Program-made: the position numbers and the translations under genes
NCBI GenBank assembly: GCA_030849965.1
Contig: JAVDKL010000004.1
Span: forward strand, 186,001 to 250,000
Direction: 5' to 3'
DNA: 64,000 nucleotides
Source: Schauerella fraxinea
GTDB taxonomy: Bacteria; Pseudomonadota; Gammaproteobacteria; Burkholderiales; Burkholderiaceae_B
Notes under the pieces: model-generated
What the model was told of the DNA's origin: nothing
What the model saw: the letters and a program-made list of their open reading frames with translations, nothing else
The model's database searches: none
Part shown: positions 47,561 through 56,180 of the stretch, piece after piece
Layout of the letters: each line of letters begins with the position of its first letter
Numbering within the stretch: position 1 is the stretch's first letter

Positions 47561-47728
47561 ATGAACGGCTTTATCACGCCTGCTATTCCGTTGCTTTGTT
47601 GCGGCTTCACTTTTCTAGTGATCGGCATGGCGCAATCAAACATTACGTTTCTGAGCGTAGGGGTTGGCTTTCTGGCGGCCGGCTTGCCACTGCTCATCAT
47701 TGGCGTTACGCGCAAGCGGCCGAGGTAA
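47561..47728 (+). CDS. Small hypothetical membrane protein, 55 aa
   Basis: Not recognised. It has two hydrophobic segments: PAIPLLCCGFTFLVIGMAQ and FLSVGVGFLAAGLPLLIIGV, joined by a short polar turn (SNIT), and ends in a basic TRKRPR tail, predicting a hairpin with both ends in the cytoplasm. GGAG lies 7 nt before the ATG. No operon partners. Confidence 0.6.
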   Translation: MNGFITPAIPLLCCGFTFLVIGMAQSNITFLSVGVGFLAAGLPLLIIGVTRKRPR

Positions 47729-48374
47729 GCACCGCTATCGGCTCACGCCCGCCTCGTCGATCCGGCTGGGCATGCACGACGCCCAGCAGTTCAATTCTCG
47801 TACATCCATCACGACTCCGCTTGCGTCGACGTCCGACTCGCGAGCCGTGTAGTTCCAATGCCTTCGCATTGACGTTTCCCGGCCACTCAAGGATCTGACC
47901 CGGCACCCAGCCGCCCGTGCGATCCTCGGTCTTGCATAAGTGCCCGTTGCCCCATCCCTCAGCACCCATGTACTTTTCGCCCTACGTCAGCAGCAAGCCG
48001 TTTGTAAAAGAAATTTGGTCTGCTAACTCGCTCCGATGCCAGGCGCTAACCTTGAGCTGCATTCATTTCTGTCCTTGCGAAGGGCGTTTGCGAAGCGGTC
48101 GCTCAGATTCCAGAAATTTCTGACGCTTGATGTCAGGCGTGTGAACGCGTTGAAGCTGATACCCTCTGGGGTAGGCGAGCATCCCCAAAATTCGACCCGC
48201 TCGGCAGACTCGGTTCGGTACCGGTTCGGCACGTTGCTCGAACTCACCGCTGTTGTACTCGCCTGAACAAGTTTTTGTCTGTCCGCGCTTTCGAATCGAA
48301 CGAGCACAGCGCAAGCCCTTGTGGCGTTAAGCGCCTTTGCTCAATGACGGGTCGATCTCTTTTCTTGGATATCC
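47729..48374. other. About 0.65 kb without a supported gene; possible decayed coding stretch
   Basis: The leftward strand of 47735-47969 has two overlapping frames that each look coding over part of their length (one holds GNGHLCKTEDRTGGWVPGQ, the other VVMDVRELNCWASCMPSR, with G/C-rich third positions). That fits a frameshifted remnant but I recognise no family. The remaining 47970-48374 has short frames on both strands without ribosome sites or motifs. Confidence 0.4.
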
Positions 48375-48755
48375 ATGCCACTCATACATCTCACTCATGA
48401 TCTGGTCGAAACTTTTATCCAAATCTCAGCCGCGCGCGAGGACAACGAGCCCGAGCCGGACGTCTTTGATGGGGACGAAGACCTTGCCGAAGTCGTCTAT
48501 GGCGATGCGCCGCATCGCGATCCCGCGATTGAGTTTCTTGAGGACTTGTCGGCTAATGAGCAGGCCGAGTTGCTGGCGTTGATCCGCCACAGCAGTCACT
48601 TCGTCGGCGCCGGTATCGTGGCGCAATCGGAGCATGAGTCAGTCGTCGAGCAGCAACTGCGAGATGTGGTTGAACCGGGCGAAGCCATTTCGCGGCTGAC
48701 CACCGGGCTCGACACCTCGTCCGCTGTCGAGAAGGGTCTTGAGCGGCTGACGTGA
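48375..48755 (+). CDS. DUF3775-like small acidic protein
   Basis: A 126-residue acidic protein. The core FLEDLSANEQAELLALIRHS resembles the central helix of DUF3775 proteins, which have a similar size and acidic first half (EDNEPEPDVFDGDED). Function of that family is unknown. GGAT lies a few bases before ATG 48375; the ribosome site is weak. The nearest gene downstream on the same strand is 175 nt away, past a hairpin. Confidence 0.6.
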   Translation: MPLIHLTHDLVETFIQISAAREDNEPEPDVFDGDEDLAEVVYGDAPHRDPAIEFLEDLSANEQAELLALIRHSSHFVGAGIVAQSEHESVVEQQLRDVVEPGEAISRLTTGLDTSSAVEKGLERLT

Positions 48756-48810
48756 TCTCGGCCTAGTCGGGCGCGATCTTCCCTGCGGGCCTGCATTACG
48801 CTGGCTGCGG

Positions 48811-48835
48811 CCGCCGCAAGACAATATTGCGGCGG
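48811..48835. terminator. Hairpin after the DUF3775-like gene
   Basis: Arms CCGCCGCAA and TTGCGGCGG (9 bp) with loop GACAATA, about 55 nt after the stop. No clear T-run, so a weak terminator at best. Confidence 0.45.
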
Positions 48836-48929
48836 TCTTGCGTGACCTATCTGGCACAGCGTGTACGTCTGTGCCCAGCTATTTTCCGATAAAGCTGGTG
48901 GGTGGGAGGGCGTAGGCCTACGATGCGGG

Positions 48930-49211
48930 ATGAATATCTCGCACGTCAATGATTCGGACTTTGCTTATACCTACGCGTATCGAGCGGCGAAGGCGATACT
49001 GATCAGTCTTGACGCTTCCGATGCCCAGGCCATCCAATACATGATGCTGTGGCCGTCGACGAGCGGTCTTGATCATCTGGATACGACGTTTCCTTGTCCA
49101 CAATGCTTTATGGCGGACGTGCCGCGGCCGTTGTGGATATTCGCCTGCACAGACACCCACATTTCCTTCTCTTGCCGATTTTGTGGGTTGGTATTCAGCG
49201 CACAGACGTAG
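48930..49211 (+). CDS. Small zinc-ribbon-like hypothetical protein
   Basis: A 93-residue protein not matched to a known family. FPCPQC near residue 57 and FSCRFCG near residue 83 form a CxxC-CxxC pair typical of a zinc ribbon. The N-terminal 55 residues look helical. The start ATG 48930 is chosen because upstream codons look non-coding; there is no strong ribosome site. Confidence 0.5.
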   Translation: MNISHVNDSDFAYTYAYRAAKAILISLDASDAQAIQYMMLWPSTSGLDHLDTTFPCPQCFMADVPRPLWIFACTDTHISFSCRFCGLVFSAQT

Positions 49212-49281
49212 CGCTAGCTCGCATCTGATCGGTCAATCTCTCGATCACATACCGGCCCAGACTGTTTGTGCGCTGACAATA

Positions 49282-49312
49282 GCTCTAGCTAAAGCTCTGG
49301 CTCTAGCTCTGA
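49282..49312 (+). repeat. Short AGCTCT-type tract
   Basis: AGCTCTAGCT-like units repeat four times with small changes (AGCTCTAGCTAAAGCTCTGG and on). It lies between two convergent small genes. No function apparent. Confidence 0.5.
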
Positions 49313-49390
49313 CACATGTCATCGTCGCGCAATCCGCTTGCGTTCACTGCGGTTCATCGAACCCTCAAACCACTTTAACCAACGTCCGAC

Positions 49391-49642
49391 TTACCGAACG
49401 ATTCGCGCCAAGCGCGATTCGCTGATGCACGGGCGGCACACCGGCACGCTCGATTCGCCATGTTCGGTGCCATACGATTCATAGACCTCTTCTTCGGTCA
49501 GGTCGTGAATCGAGTCGACTTCCAAATATTCGAGCAAGGCGTCGGAAAAATACGCTTGAACGGTATGGTCATCGTCCTCGCGGCGGCATTTTGGGCACGG
49601 TACTTCCCGGTTATTTCTTTCTGATGGCACGGTAATCTCCAT
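49391..49642 (-). CDS. Small zinc-ribbon-like acidic protein
   Basis: An 83-residue protein with CPKC near residue 16 and CRPC near residue 73, which could hold zinc. The middle is acidic (DSIHDLTEEEVYESYGTE). ATG 49642 is chosen; an ATG 16 codons earlier at 49690 gives MSCKVPNPKP and has GAGG about 12 nt upstream. Family not recognised. It is divergent from the 187-residue gene at 49790. Confidence 0.5.
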   Translation of the reverse strand: MEITVPSERNNREVPCPKCRREDDDHTVQAYFSDALLEYLEVDSIHDLTEEEVYESYGTEHGESSVPVCRPCISESRLARIVR

Positions 49643-49789
49643 CGCGTTCAACGCGAAATCTGGCTTTGGGTTCGGGACTTTACAGGACATCGTGCGTCTT
49701 GCCTCGCCTAACGGGGCTACCTTTGCGGCGTTCTCGCAACGAAGCGCGCTACGATTCAACGCTCAAGCAACCCCGTCAAGGATGAGGCG

Positions 49790-50353
49790 ATGACGCCGCC
49801 GTGCACACCTGAGCAAGCCGAATTCACGGCAGACAAGTCTGATTTAACAACGAACGATCCCGTTTGCGTGACTGCGATGCCGCCGCTGGCGCCATATGTG
49901 GCGCGTCGGATGGGCTCGCTCGGCAGTTGGAACACGCCGGGTTTTCGGATCAAGGTCTACGGCATCCGAGTCGATTGTCGTCTGGACGACGCCTTGTTGC
50001 CCGACGATCTGATTGCGGCCGCGCGTGACCAAGCGGCGTTGGCATTGACCGAGGCGCAAGAGCAGGGCAGTCATTACGGATTTGCCTATGTCGTAGTGCA
50101 CGCCGGAGAGGAAGCCAATTGGCTGTTGGTGGATTGGTGGCGGGAGGGCGGCATTGTGTGCCAGCGCTTGTTTTCGGCGCCGCGCTACGCAGCGGTTATT
50201 GCGTTTGAGCCTGTCTCGCCCGATCTGATGGCATGCGTGTGGGAATTGGTCGTCATCCAACACGAGCGCGATGCTTGGGTGCGCGCGATGTTGACCGCCA
50301 GTCCCGATCCTGCGCGGTATTTGGATGATCGGTTGCCCGCAGGCCTGTATTAA
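49790..50353 (+). CDS. Hypothetical protein, 187 aa
   Basis: Not recognised. AAGGATGAGG lies directly before ATG 49790, a good ribosome site. The first 45 residues are polar and probably disordered; the rest looks like a compact alpha/beta domain with a tryptophan-rich strand (EEANWLLVDWWREGG) and a helix with VWELVVIQHERDAW. No signal or membrane segment, so cytoplasmic. Confidence 0.65.
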   Translation: MTPPCTPEQAEFTADKSDLTTNDPVCVTAMPPLAPYVARRMGSLGSWNTPGFRIKVYGIRVDCRLDDALLPDDLIAAARDQAALALTEAQEQGSHYGFAYVVVHAGEEANWLLVDWWREGGIVCQRLFSAPRYAAVIAFEPVSPDLMACVWELVVIQHERDAWVRAMLTASPDPARYLDDRLPAGLY

Positions 50354-50447
50354 GTTTAGGCTCAGGCTAAGTGCGTAGTCCATTTAGCCAACAGACGTCG
50401 CCGCGGCGCGCCGATACGCTTGTGTCTCCTAAGAAAAGGGGACCATC

Positions 50448-50879
50448 ATGGCCACCGCCGCAGTCGCCCACTCGGGCGCAAACGAGTTTTCGACACTCAT
50501 CCGTTGGTGCGTGTCTTATTACGACTCGCTGGCCAATGAGCTCCAACGTCAGGGCCGTGACCGGATGGCTGAAATCGAGCGCACGAGCGCGCGGGTGTGC
50601 CGAATGTTGGCGACGCAGGAAAATACGCAGATCTATCTGTTGACGGCGTTGCAGGGTCTGGATCAAAAAGTTGCCGAAGTGCTTGAGTTCGAACTCAAGG
50701 ACATCAATCGCACCGTTAAGTTTTGGGCACAGGACGAAAAGCAGCCTGCGCGTCAGCCCGACGCGCTGACGATCGAAAAGGATAGTTTGGACGACCTGGA
50801 AGGTGCGAGGATTCCGGAGCGGATTCGCGATCTTCTCAAGATGCTCAACGGCTTCATTCTGCCTGGCAAGCTGGTTTAG
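50448..50879 (+). CDS. Hypothetical helical protein, 143 aa
   Basis: Not recognised. AAAAGGGGA lies about 8 nt before ATG 50448. The whole chain looks helical and coiled-coil-like (AEIERTSARVCRML, LLTALQGLDQKVAEVLEFELKDI), with a linker and a C-terminal helix pair. It is cytoplasmic, perhaps a small adaptor. It follows the 187-residue gene by 94 nt on the same strand. Confidence 0.6.
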   Translation: MATAAVAHSGANEFSTLIRWCVSYYDSLANELQRQGRDRMAEIERTSARVCRMLATQENTQIYLLTALQGLDQKVAEVLEFELKDINRTVKFWAQDEKQPARQPDALTIEKDSLDDLEGARIPERIRDLLKMLNGFILPGKLV

Positions 50880-51698
50880 GACTCGCAAATTAGCGAGGCC
50901 AGTGCTTCGTCGATGTGGGTCCTTAATCGAGCCTCGAACTTTTTGCGAGGCTGGGGCGTTGGCGCTCGATTCGTAGCGTCTGGCTGCTGCAGGCTCGCTC
51001 GTGCTCGCACCGCAAAGCACGGCAAATACGTAGCACATACGTTGCAGCGCAAACCTAGCGCAAACCTAGCGCACACACAGCGCAGACACAGCGCAGACAC
51101 AGCGCAGACACAGCGCAGACACAGCGCGGACACAGCGCGGACACAGCATCGACATAGCATCGACATAGCATCGACATAGCATCGACACAGCGCCCACACT
51201 GCACCCGCGCAGCACAGCGCGATCACCCCATAGCGCAATCGGCCCACAGCACGATCACCGCATAGCTTCAGCATTCCCGCCTCGATGCGCGTCGAAGTTC
51301 GCGATACGCGCAGACAAGCTTTGCCGTATATTTCGACTGCATTGTGCGGCTGTGCCGAGCAAGCCGTAAGCTGGTGTCGTTGTCGTTGTCGTTGTTAACG
51401 TCGTTCCGTTCTCGACTGCGGCCATTGCCACAGCGTTGTTAGCGTTAGGAGGTTTCTCAACCGATGCAGCGCACCCGTCGCTTGTCTGGGCAGGGAAGCG
51501 CTATCCACCCGATATCCTTCCGCAGACCAAATGTTCGCTAGCCATACCTTGCAGCTGAACATGCCATAATTTGGTTACTCAATGTGGCAATTAGGCCGGC
51601 GTTGGTGTGCCGCCACGACATTATTCGCAATATTGTGTGTTTTTTCCGACACGGGGGACTTGACGTCCCCTGGCGGGACGGCACAACAGGACGGTTTT
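50880..51698. other. About 0.8 kb intergenic stretch dominated by a minisatellite
   Basis: It holds the 11-bp array at 51047-51206, a degenerate tail of the same motif to about 51260, and a (TGTCGT)-type tract at 51374-51397. No gene with a ribosome site. Frames through the array stay open on both strands simply because 11-bp units give an 11-residue periodic peptide. Confidence 0.7.
51047..51206 (+). repeat. 11-bp minisatellite, about 14.5 copies
   Basis: Units of exactly 11 bp with consensus GCGCAGACACA. The first three are GCGCAAACCTA twice and GCGCACACACA, then nearly identical GCGCAGACACA copies, then GCGCGGACACA, and finally a GCATCGACATA block that itself repeats three to four times. 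The gradual change along the array is typical of tandem growth by slippage. Copies remain in step with about one DNA helical turn. Confidence 0.93.
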
Positions 51699-51941
51699 AT
51701 GTTTCCTCTACGCTCGATCTGCATGACATTGGTTGGACTGATCAGCGTTGGTTTAGCGGCAGGAGCCCTGAATTCGCCTGAGAAGGTGGCTGCTGAATAT
51801 GGCAGTGGTTGGCTTTTTCGGGAGTTCGGCATCTACGGTGTTGCCGGGGCACTGGTGCTGATTGGACTGCCATTGTTTATCGCTGGCATCGTGGGAATTA
51901 GGCGGTACTGGCGCGCCCGGAAGTGGCGTTCCATCGGCTGA
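51699..51941 (+). CDS. Small hypothetical membrane protein, 80 aa
   Basis: Not recognised. Two hydrophobic stretches (SICMTLVGLISVGLAAGAL and VAGALVLIGLPLFIAGIVGI) flank a polar loop with two aromatic residues, and the end is basic (RRYWRARKWRS). Architecture resembles the 55-residue protein at 47561 but I see no sequence match. AGGA at 51688-51691 supports ATG 51699; the frame is open 39 codons further upstream without a signal. Confidence 0.6.
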   Translation: MFPLRSICMTLVGLISVGLAAGALNSPEKVAAEYGSGWLFREFGIYGVAGALVLIGLPLFIAGIVGIRRYWRARKWRSIG

Positions 51942-52057
51942 TCTCATTCTTTTGGGGGCTTTTCTTTTCGTTACGCCTTCGCTCGATCCGCGTGTGATCT
52001 GTCTCATAGACGCGTTCTACACTCCGCAGTAATCGAATTGGGAGAAGGACGCACATA

Positions 52058-52354
52058 ATGAGTACCGAAAACGTCAGGCGTTTCGTGGAACGTGTCGCAC
52101 AGGATTCGCGACTCGCTGAACGCCTCAAGACCGTTCCGGCAGGCCCGCGCGCCGAGGCTGATTTTGTGGCTTTGGCTGCTGAAGAGGGCTTTGCCTTCGA
52201 CGTTGAAGAGCTTCGTGCTGAGGCCGAGAAAGCCGCGAATGGGTCCCAGCAGCGTTCGGAAGCGGCTGCTACAGCTGAGGTGTCGGAGAGCGGCGAATCA
52301 GCCGATTGGGTGCTGGATTATTTTTACGGCCCGAATGGCCAGTGGACGAAGTAA
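52058..52354 (+). CDS. Nif11-domain small protein
   Basis: A 98-residue protein. Residues 4-55 (NVRRFVERVAQDSRLAERL, then EADFVALAAEEGFAFDVEEL) match the Nif11 leader domain found in nitrogen-fixation neighbourhoods and as leader of many ribosomal peptide precursors. The C-terminal 40 residues are Ala/Glu-rich, then ADWVLDYFYGPNGQWTK; there is no GG or GA cleavage motif and no peptide-modifying enzyme nearby. AGAAGGA at 52043-52049 is a strong ribosome site. It may be a stand-alone small regulator rather than a precursor. Confidence 0.75.
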   Translation: MSTENVRRFVERVAQDSRLAERLKTVPAGPRAEADFVALAAEEGFAFDVEELRAEAEKAANGSQQRSEAAATAEVSESGESADWVLDYFYGPNGQWTK

Positions 52355-52387
52355 GCGTCACGTAATTTGTTGACGAAATTGTTAGAT

Positions 52388-52416
52388 AAAAAACGCAGCC
52401 CTTGAGGCTGCGTTTT
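52388..52416. terminator. Bidirectional terminator between the Nif11 gene and the YceI gene
   Basis: AAACGCAGCC, loop CTTGA, GGCTGCGTTTT, preceded by an A-run and followed by T-rich sequence. It suits two convergent genes. Confidence 0.85.
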
Positions 52417-52484
52417 GCTTTTCCAGATTTATCAAATTCGCGTCTTGCTCGAAACTTAGCATCGCGTAAGAAAACGCTTAGCGC

Positions 52485-53093
52485 TTATTTTGGATCGCGC
52501 AACGCCTCGACTTGAATATTCAGATCGACTTTCGGATCGAAGCCCATGTCCAGCGCGAAATCGATGCCGAAGTCGCGCCTGTCGAACGACGCTTCGACAT
52601 CGGCACCGCACGCTTCACGTTTTTCAAGCGGATGATCGATGCATTTAAATTTGCCGATTTTCATCGTCATCGGGCGCGTGACACCGTGGAGCGTGAAGTC
52701 GCCCTTTGCCTCGGTAGGACGGTCGCCGTCAAAGGCGCTGAACGCGCCATTGAAAGTGGCTTTGGGAAACTTGGCGGTATCCAGGATCTTGCTGCTGCGC
52801 GCTTGGGCGTTCATCTCATCGTGGCCGAAGTCGACTGAAGCCACATCAACTTCGACGGCGATCGTGCCTGCCTTTGCGGCGCGATCGAGCACCACTGTGC
52901 CGGCGCTTCGATTGAATTTGCCACGCCATGTGGAGAGGCCGCCCATGTGGTCAGCCTCGAAGCTGGGATAGGTATGCGACGGATCGATCGTGTAACTCAC
53001 AGGCGCTGCGATCGACCAAACGGGAACAAGTAGGGCGCTCGCGAGCGCTGCCGCGCAAAACGTCGATGTATTGAATATCTTGGGTCCGATCAT
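52485..53093 (-). CDS. YceI-family periplasmic protein
   Basis: A 202-residue lipocalin-like barrel that binds isoprenoid quinones or related amphiphiles in the periplasm. The signal peptide runs to about WSIAAP, then YTIDPSHTYPSFEADH, the family's opening. ATG 53093 has GGAGG about 7 nt upstream on its strand, which decides against the longer frame starting at 53138. Two cysteines (KCIDH and EACGAD) may form a disulfide. YceI proteins are often induced at high pH or oxidative stress. Confidence 0.9.
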   Translation of the reverse strand: MIGPKIFNTSTFCAAALASALLVPVWSIAAPVSYTIDPSHTYPSFEADHMGGLSTWRGKFNRSAGTVVLDRAAKAGTIAVEVDVASVDFGHDEMNAQARSSKILDTAKFPKATFNGAFSAFDGDRPTEAKGDFTLHGVTRPMTMKIGKFKCIDHPLEKREACGADVEASFDRRDFGIDFALDMGFDPKVDLNIQVEALRDPK

Positions 53094-53260
53094 GTCGCAT
53101 CCTCCGTTAGATGGTGTTTCTTGGATGGGTATTGGCACAAGAGCTCACCCTACCATTGTGCGGGCCAACAAACCTAGGGTTCACCGCGTTGACCTGAGCG
53201 CTAATCGTCCCTAAACTGGTTTGAGCAGGTCCCGTAATCACATGCTGGCAAGGAAAGAAT

Positions 53261-53464
53261 ATGGCTACAGGCATCGTCAAATGGTTCAACGCTGAAAAAG
53301 GCTTCGGTTTCATTCTGCCCGACGATGGCGGCAAGGACCTGTTTGCGCACTACTCTGAAATTCGCGGCGAAGGATATAAGTCGCTTGCTGAAAACCAGAA
53401 GGTGAGTTTTGAGGTCGGTGAAGGTCCGAAAGGGCCAAGCGCGAAAAATATTCAGCCGCTGTAG
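53261..53464 (+). CDS. CspA-family cold-shock protein
   Basis: A 67-residue single cold-shock domain. RNP1-like KGFGFI and RNP2-like DLFAHYSEI motifs bind single-stranded RNA and DNA. AAGGAAAG precedes ATG 53261. Cold-shock paralogues are numerous in this group, so the exact member cannot be named. A strong terminator follows 32 nt after the stop. Confidence 0.95.
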   Translation: MATGIVKWFNAEKGFGFILPDDGGKDLFAHYSEIRGEGYKSLAENQKVSFEVGEGPKGPSAKNIQPL

Positions 53465-53496
53465 AGGTTTAGCAGGCGGCCGCTCGACGAGTATTC

Positions 53497-53522
53497 AACC
53501 CGCCCAAGTGGCGGGTTTTTAT
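53497..53522 (+). terminator. Rho-independent terminator after the cold-shock gene
   Basis: AACCCGCC, loop CAAGT, GGCGGGTT and a T-run. Perfect 8-bp stem. Confidence 0.88.
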
Positions 53523-53907
53523 TCGTTCGGCGAATCTGTCTGTTCTCGTTGCCACTGGCCTGAAGGCGGATGTGCCGGCTGCGGGAAGGTGACGGCACGC
53601 GCTGGCTGCAGGAAGGTGACGACACGAATTGATTGGGTTGCCGCCAATGACGCCTGCACGCTACGCCCATGTCGGCACTTGCATTGAGTGCCCTGCATTA
53701 ACTGCACCGCATTGCTTTCCACCCGCTGCTTTCATCGCATCGCTTTAACGATGTGCTTTCGCTCAGCTAGCAACGTTATATCATTTCTAATGTAATTCAG
53801 ACAAAACGTAACATTTGCGATACTGTGTGGCGAACGGGTGAAGTTGCTGTGACGTGTTTATAGAATCGCGCTTCCCAAAATTCGCATTGGAAAGAGGAGC
53901 GAATCGA
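53523..53907. other. Intergenic stretch before the M48 gene, with a 23-bp direct repeat
   Basis: No supported gene. Two imperfect 23-bp copies of GGCTGCRGGAAGGTGACGRC-type sequence lie at 53577-53599 and 53604-53626. The remainder is probably promoter and 5' leader of the lipoprotein gene at 53908. Confidence 0.55.
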
Positions 53908-54681
53908 ATGAACATCAAATACGCGGCTATTGCCGTTCTCGCCGCTGCCGGACTCGCCGGTTGTTCGTCGAGCGGTCTGAACATGGATGGACTGACGTCC
54001 GCCGGCGGTAAGGTCTTCCAGGCCTACAACATGACCGACGCGCAGATTCAGCAACTGAGCGATCAGGCCTGCGCTCAATCCGACGCGGAAAATACAATTG
54101 CCAAGCCGGGCAGCAAGTACGACGCGCGTCTGCAAAAGATTGCCAAGCCGCTGTCGAAGTCGCTTAACGGTGTGACGCCGACCTTCAAGGTCTATCAAAC
54201 CAAAGACATCAACGCTTGGGCGATGGCCAATGGCTGCATCCGCGTTTACAGCGGCTTGATGGACAAAATGAACGACAACGAGCTGCAAGGCATCATCGGC
54301 CACGAAATGGGCCACGTTGCTTTGGGTCACACGAAGAAGGCCATGCAAACGGCATACACCGTGTCTGCCGCGCGTGACGCAGCCAGCGCCGCCGGCGGTG
54401 CAACCGTTGCCGCGCTGAGCGCCTCGCAGTTGGGTGACCTGACGGAGAAGTTCATCAACGCACAGTTCTCGCAATCGCAAGAACTCGACGCCGATAGCTT
54501 CGCTTATGACACGATGAAAGCCAACAAGCTGAAGACCACCGGTCTCGTGACGGCCTTCAACAAGCTGGCGGCCATGGAAAGTGGCAACAGCAGCGCTGCC
54601 GAAAGCATGATGAGCAGCCACCCCGATAGCAAGGATCGCATGCAGCGCATCCAGGCACGTATCGACGCCGACAAGCAGTAA
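53908..54681 (+). CDS. M48-family metallopeptidase lipoprotein (LoiP/YggG-like)
   Basis: A 257-residue zinc protease anchored by a lipidated cysteine (lipobox LAGC at residue 19). The zinc motif HEMGH is near residue 134 and the third-ligand glutamate lies in SQELDADSFAY near residue 193. Such proteins sit in the periplasm at the outer membrane and are thought to degrade misfolded envelope proteins. AGAGGAG is the ribosome site. It ends at the hairpin at 54703. Confidence 0.9.
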   Translation: MNIKYAAIAVLAAAGLAGCSSSGLNMDGLTSAGGKVFQAYNMTDAQIQQLSDQACAQSDAENTIAKPGSKYDARLQKIAKPLSKSLNGVTPTFKVYQTKDINAWAMANGCIRVYSGLMDKMNDNELQGIIGHEMGHVALGHTKKAMQTAYTVSAARDAASAAGGATVAALSASQLGDLTEKFINAQFSQSQELDADSFAYDTMKANKLKTTGLVTAFNKLAAMESGNSSAAESMMSSHPDSKDRMQRIQARIDADKQ

Positions 54682-54702
54682 GCTCCACGCTTCGCGGTAG
54701 AC

Positions 54703-54740
54703 CGGGCGCCCGGCGGAAACCCCGCTTGGGCGCCCGTTTT
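54703..54740 (+). terminator. Rho-independent terminator after the M48 gene
   Basis: CGGGCGCCC and GGGCGCCCG arms (9 bp) with a 16-nt loop that contains a GCGG/CCGC second stem, followed by TTTT. Confidence 0.82.
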
Positions 54741-54867
54741 CATGGCGTCGTCAACTTTCCGGTAAAATGGAGAGTTGAGTCGTACACGAACGCTCCGTTG
54801 AGCCCGTTTGCGAGCTCCTAGACGCCGTACACGAATTCCCAAACTTTTCTCGGAAATAGGTCTTTTA

Positions 54868-56178
54868 ATGCAGCCTGTGGTTGAAACTCTCTCTGGCCTC
54901 GAGCGCCGTATCGATTTGTCCGTCTCGGTCGCCGACGTCGAAAAAGAAGTCCAAGCGCAGTTGAAGCGTGTGGGTCGCACGGCCAAGGTGGCTGGTTTCC
55001 GTCCGGGCAAGGCGCCGATCGCCATGCTGGAGCGCAGCCACGGTCCCAGCATTCGCTACGACGTGATCAATGGTCAGGTCGGCCGCGCGTTCGAAGCCGC
55101 TATCGACAGCGCCAAGGTGCGCGTCGCCGGCGCGCCCACGCTCGAGCCCAAGACCGAAGGCGTCGCTGACGACACGCTCGCTTTCACGGCCACCTTCGAG
55201 GTTTATCCCGAAGTCACGGTGCCCGCGCTCGACGCCCTTGAAATTACGCGTTCGGAAAGCGAAGTCGGCGACGCCGAAATCGACCGCACGCTGAACGTGC
55301 TGCGCAAGCAACGTTCGACGTTCACGGCAGTTGCCGATCGCGCCGCCCAAGACGGCGACCGCGTGACGTTGGACTTTGCCGGCACGATTGACGGCGTCGC
55401 ATTCGACGGCGGCAAGGCTGAAGATTTCCCGTTCGTTTTGGGCCAGGGCCGCATGCTGCCCGAGTTCGAAGAAGCCGCCAAGGGCGTGAAGCAAGGCGAA
55501 ACCAAGGTGTTTCCGCTGGCTTTCCCCGATGACTACCAAGGTAAGGAAGTTGCCGGCAAAACGGCCGAGTTCACGATTACCGTCAAGGAAGTCGCCGAGC
55601 CGGTTCTGCCTGAAATCGATACCGAATTCGCCAAGTCGCTCGGCCAGCCCGAAGGCGACGTCGAAAAGCTGAAGTCGGACGTGCGTACGAACGTCGAGCG
55701 CGAAGTCAAAGCCCGCGCCCAAGCCAAGACCAAAACCAGCGTCATGGACGCTTTGGTCAACGCCGCGTCGTTCGATGTGCCGAAGTCGCTGGTGGATAGT
55801 GATGTGCAAAACCGTATCGTTGCCGCTCGCGAAGAGCTGAAGCAACGCGGTGTGCCGAATCCCGAATCCGTGCCGATCCCCCCCGAAGCGTTTTCGGGCG
55901 AGTCCGAGCGCCGCGTGCGCCTGGGCCTTCTGGTGTCCGAACTGGTCAAGCAAAACGACTTGCAAGCCAAGCCTGAGCAAGTCCGTGCGCGTATCGAAGA
56001 GTTCGCTCAGAACTACGAAGATCCCGCACAGGTGGTCAGCTACTACTTGTCGGATCGTCAACGTCGTTCGGAAATCGAAGCGATCGTTCTCGAAGACAAC
56101 GTGGTTGCCTTCGTGCTGAGCAAGGCTAAAGTGACCGACGAAAAAGTACCCTTTGAGCAGTTGATGGGAATGGAGTAA
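54868..56178 (+). CDS. tig: Trigger factor
   Basis: A 436-residue ribosome-associated chaperone with prolyl isomerase activity. The N-terminal ribosome-binding signature is GFRPGKAP, followed by an FKBP-type domain around residues 160-245 ([26 protein letters not shown]), and a helical C-terminal domain. The start is ATG 54868 ([10 protein letters not shown]). It precedes clpP by two bases, so tig and clpP are co-transcribed, as in many betaproteobacteria. Confidence 0.96.
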   Translation: MQPVVETLSGLERRIDLSVSVADVEKEVQAQLKRVGRTAKVAGFRPGKAPIAMLERSHGPSIRYDVINGQVGRAFEAAIDSAKVRVAGAPTLEPKTEGVADDTLAFTATFEVYPEVTVPALDALEITRSESEVGDAEIDRTLNVLRKQRSTFTAVADRAAQDGDRVTLDFAGTIDGVAFDGGKAEDFPFVLGQGRMLPEFEEAAKGVKQGETKVFPLAFPDDYQGKEVAGKTAEFTITVKEVAEPVLPEIDTEFAKSLGQPEGDVEKLKSDVRTNVEREVKARAQAKTKTSVMDALVNAASFDVPKSLVDSDVQNRIVAAREELKQRGVPNPESVPIPPEAFSGESERRVRLGLLVSELVKQNDLQAKPEQVRARIEEFAQNYEDPAQVVSYYLSDRQRRSEIEAIVLEDNVVAFVLSKAKVTDEKVPFEQLMGME

Positions 56179-56180
56179 CT

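Noticed and set aside
51047-51206. CRISPR array
   Set aside because: Units are 11 bp and contiguous with no spacers, and no cas gene is present.
50876-51274. 132-codon Cys-rich leftward frame across the minisatellite
   Set aside because: The cysteine-rich 11-residue periodicity is what an 11-bp repeat gives in any open frame; no ribosome site.
47200-53138. Integrative element at tRNA-Leu
   Set aside because: No integrase, no duplicate of the tRNA 3' end, no mobilisation gene. Only the position suggests it.
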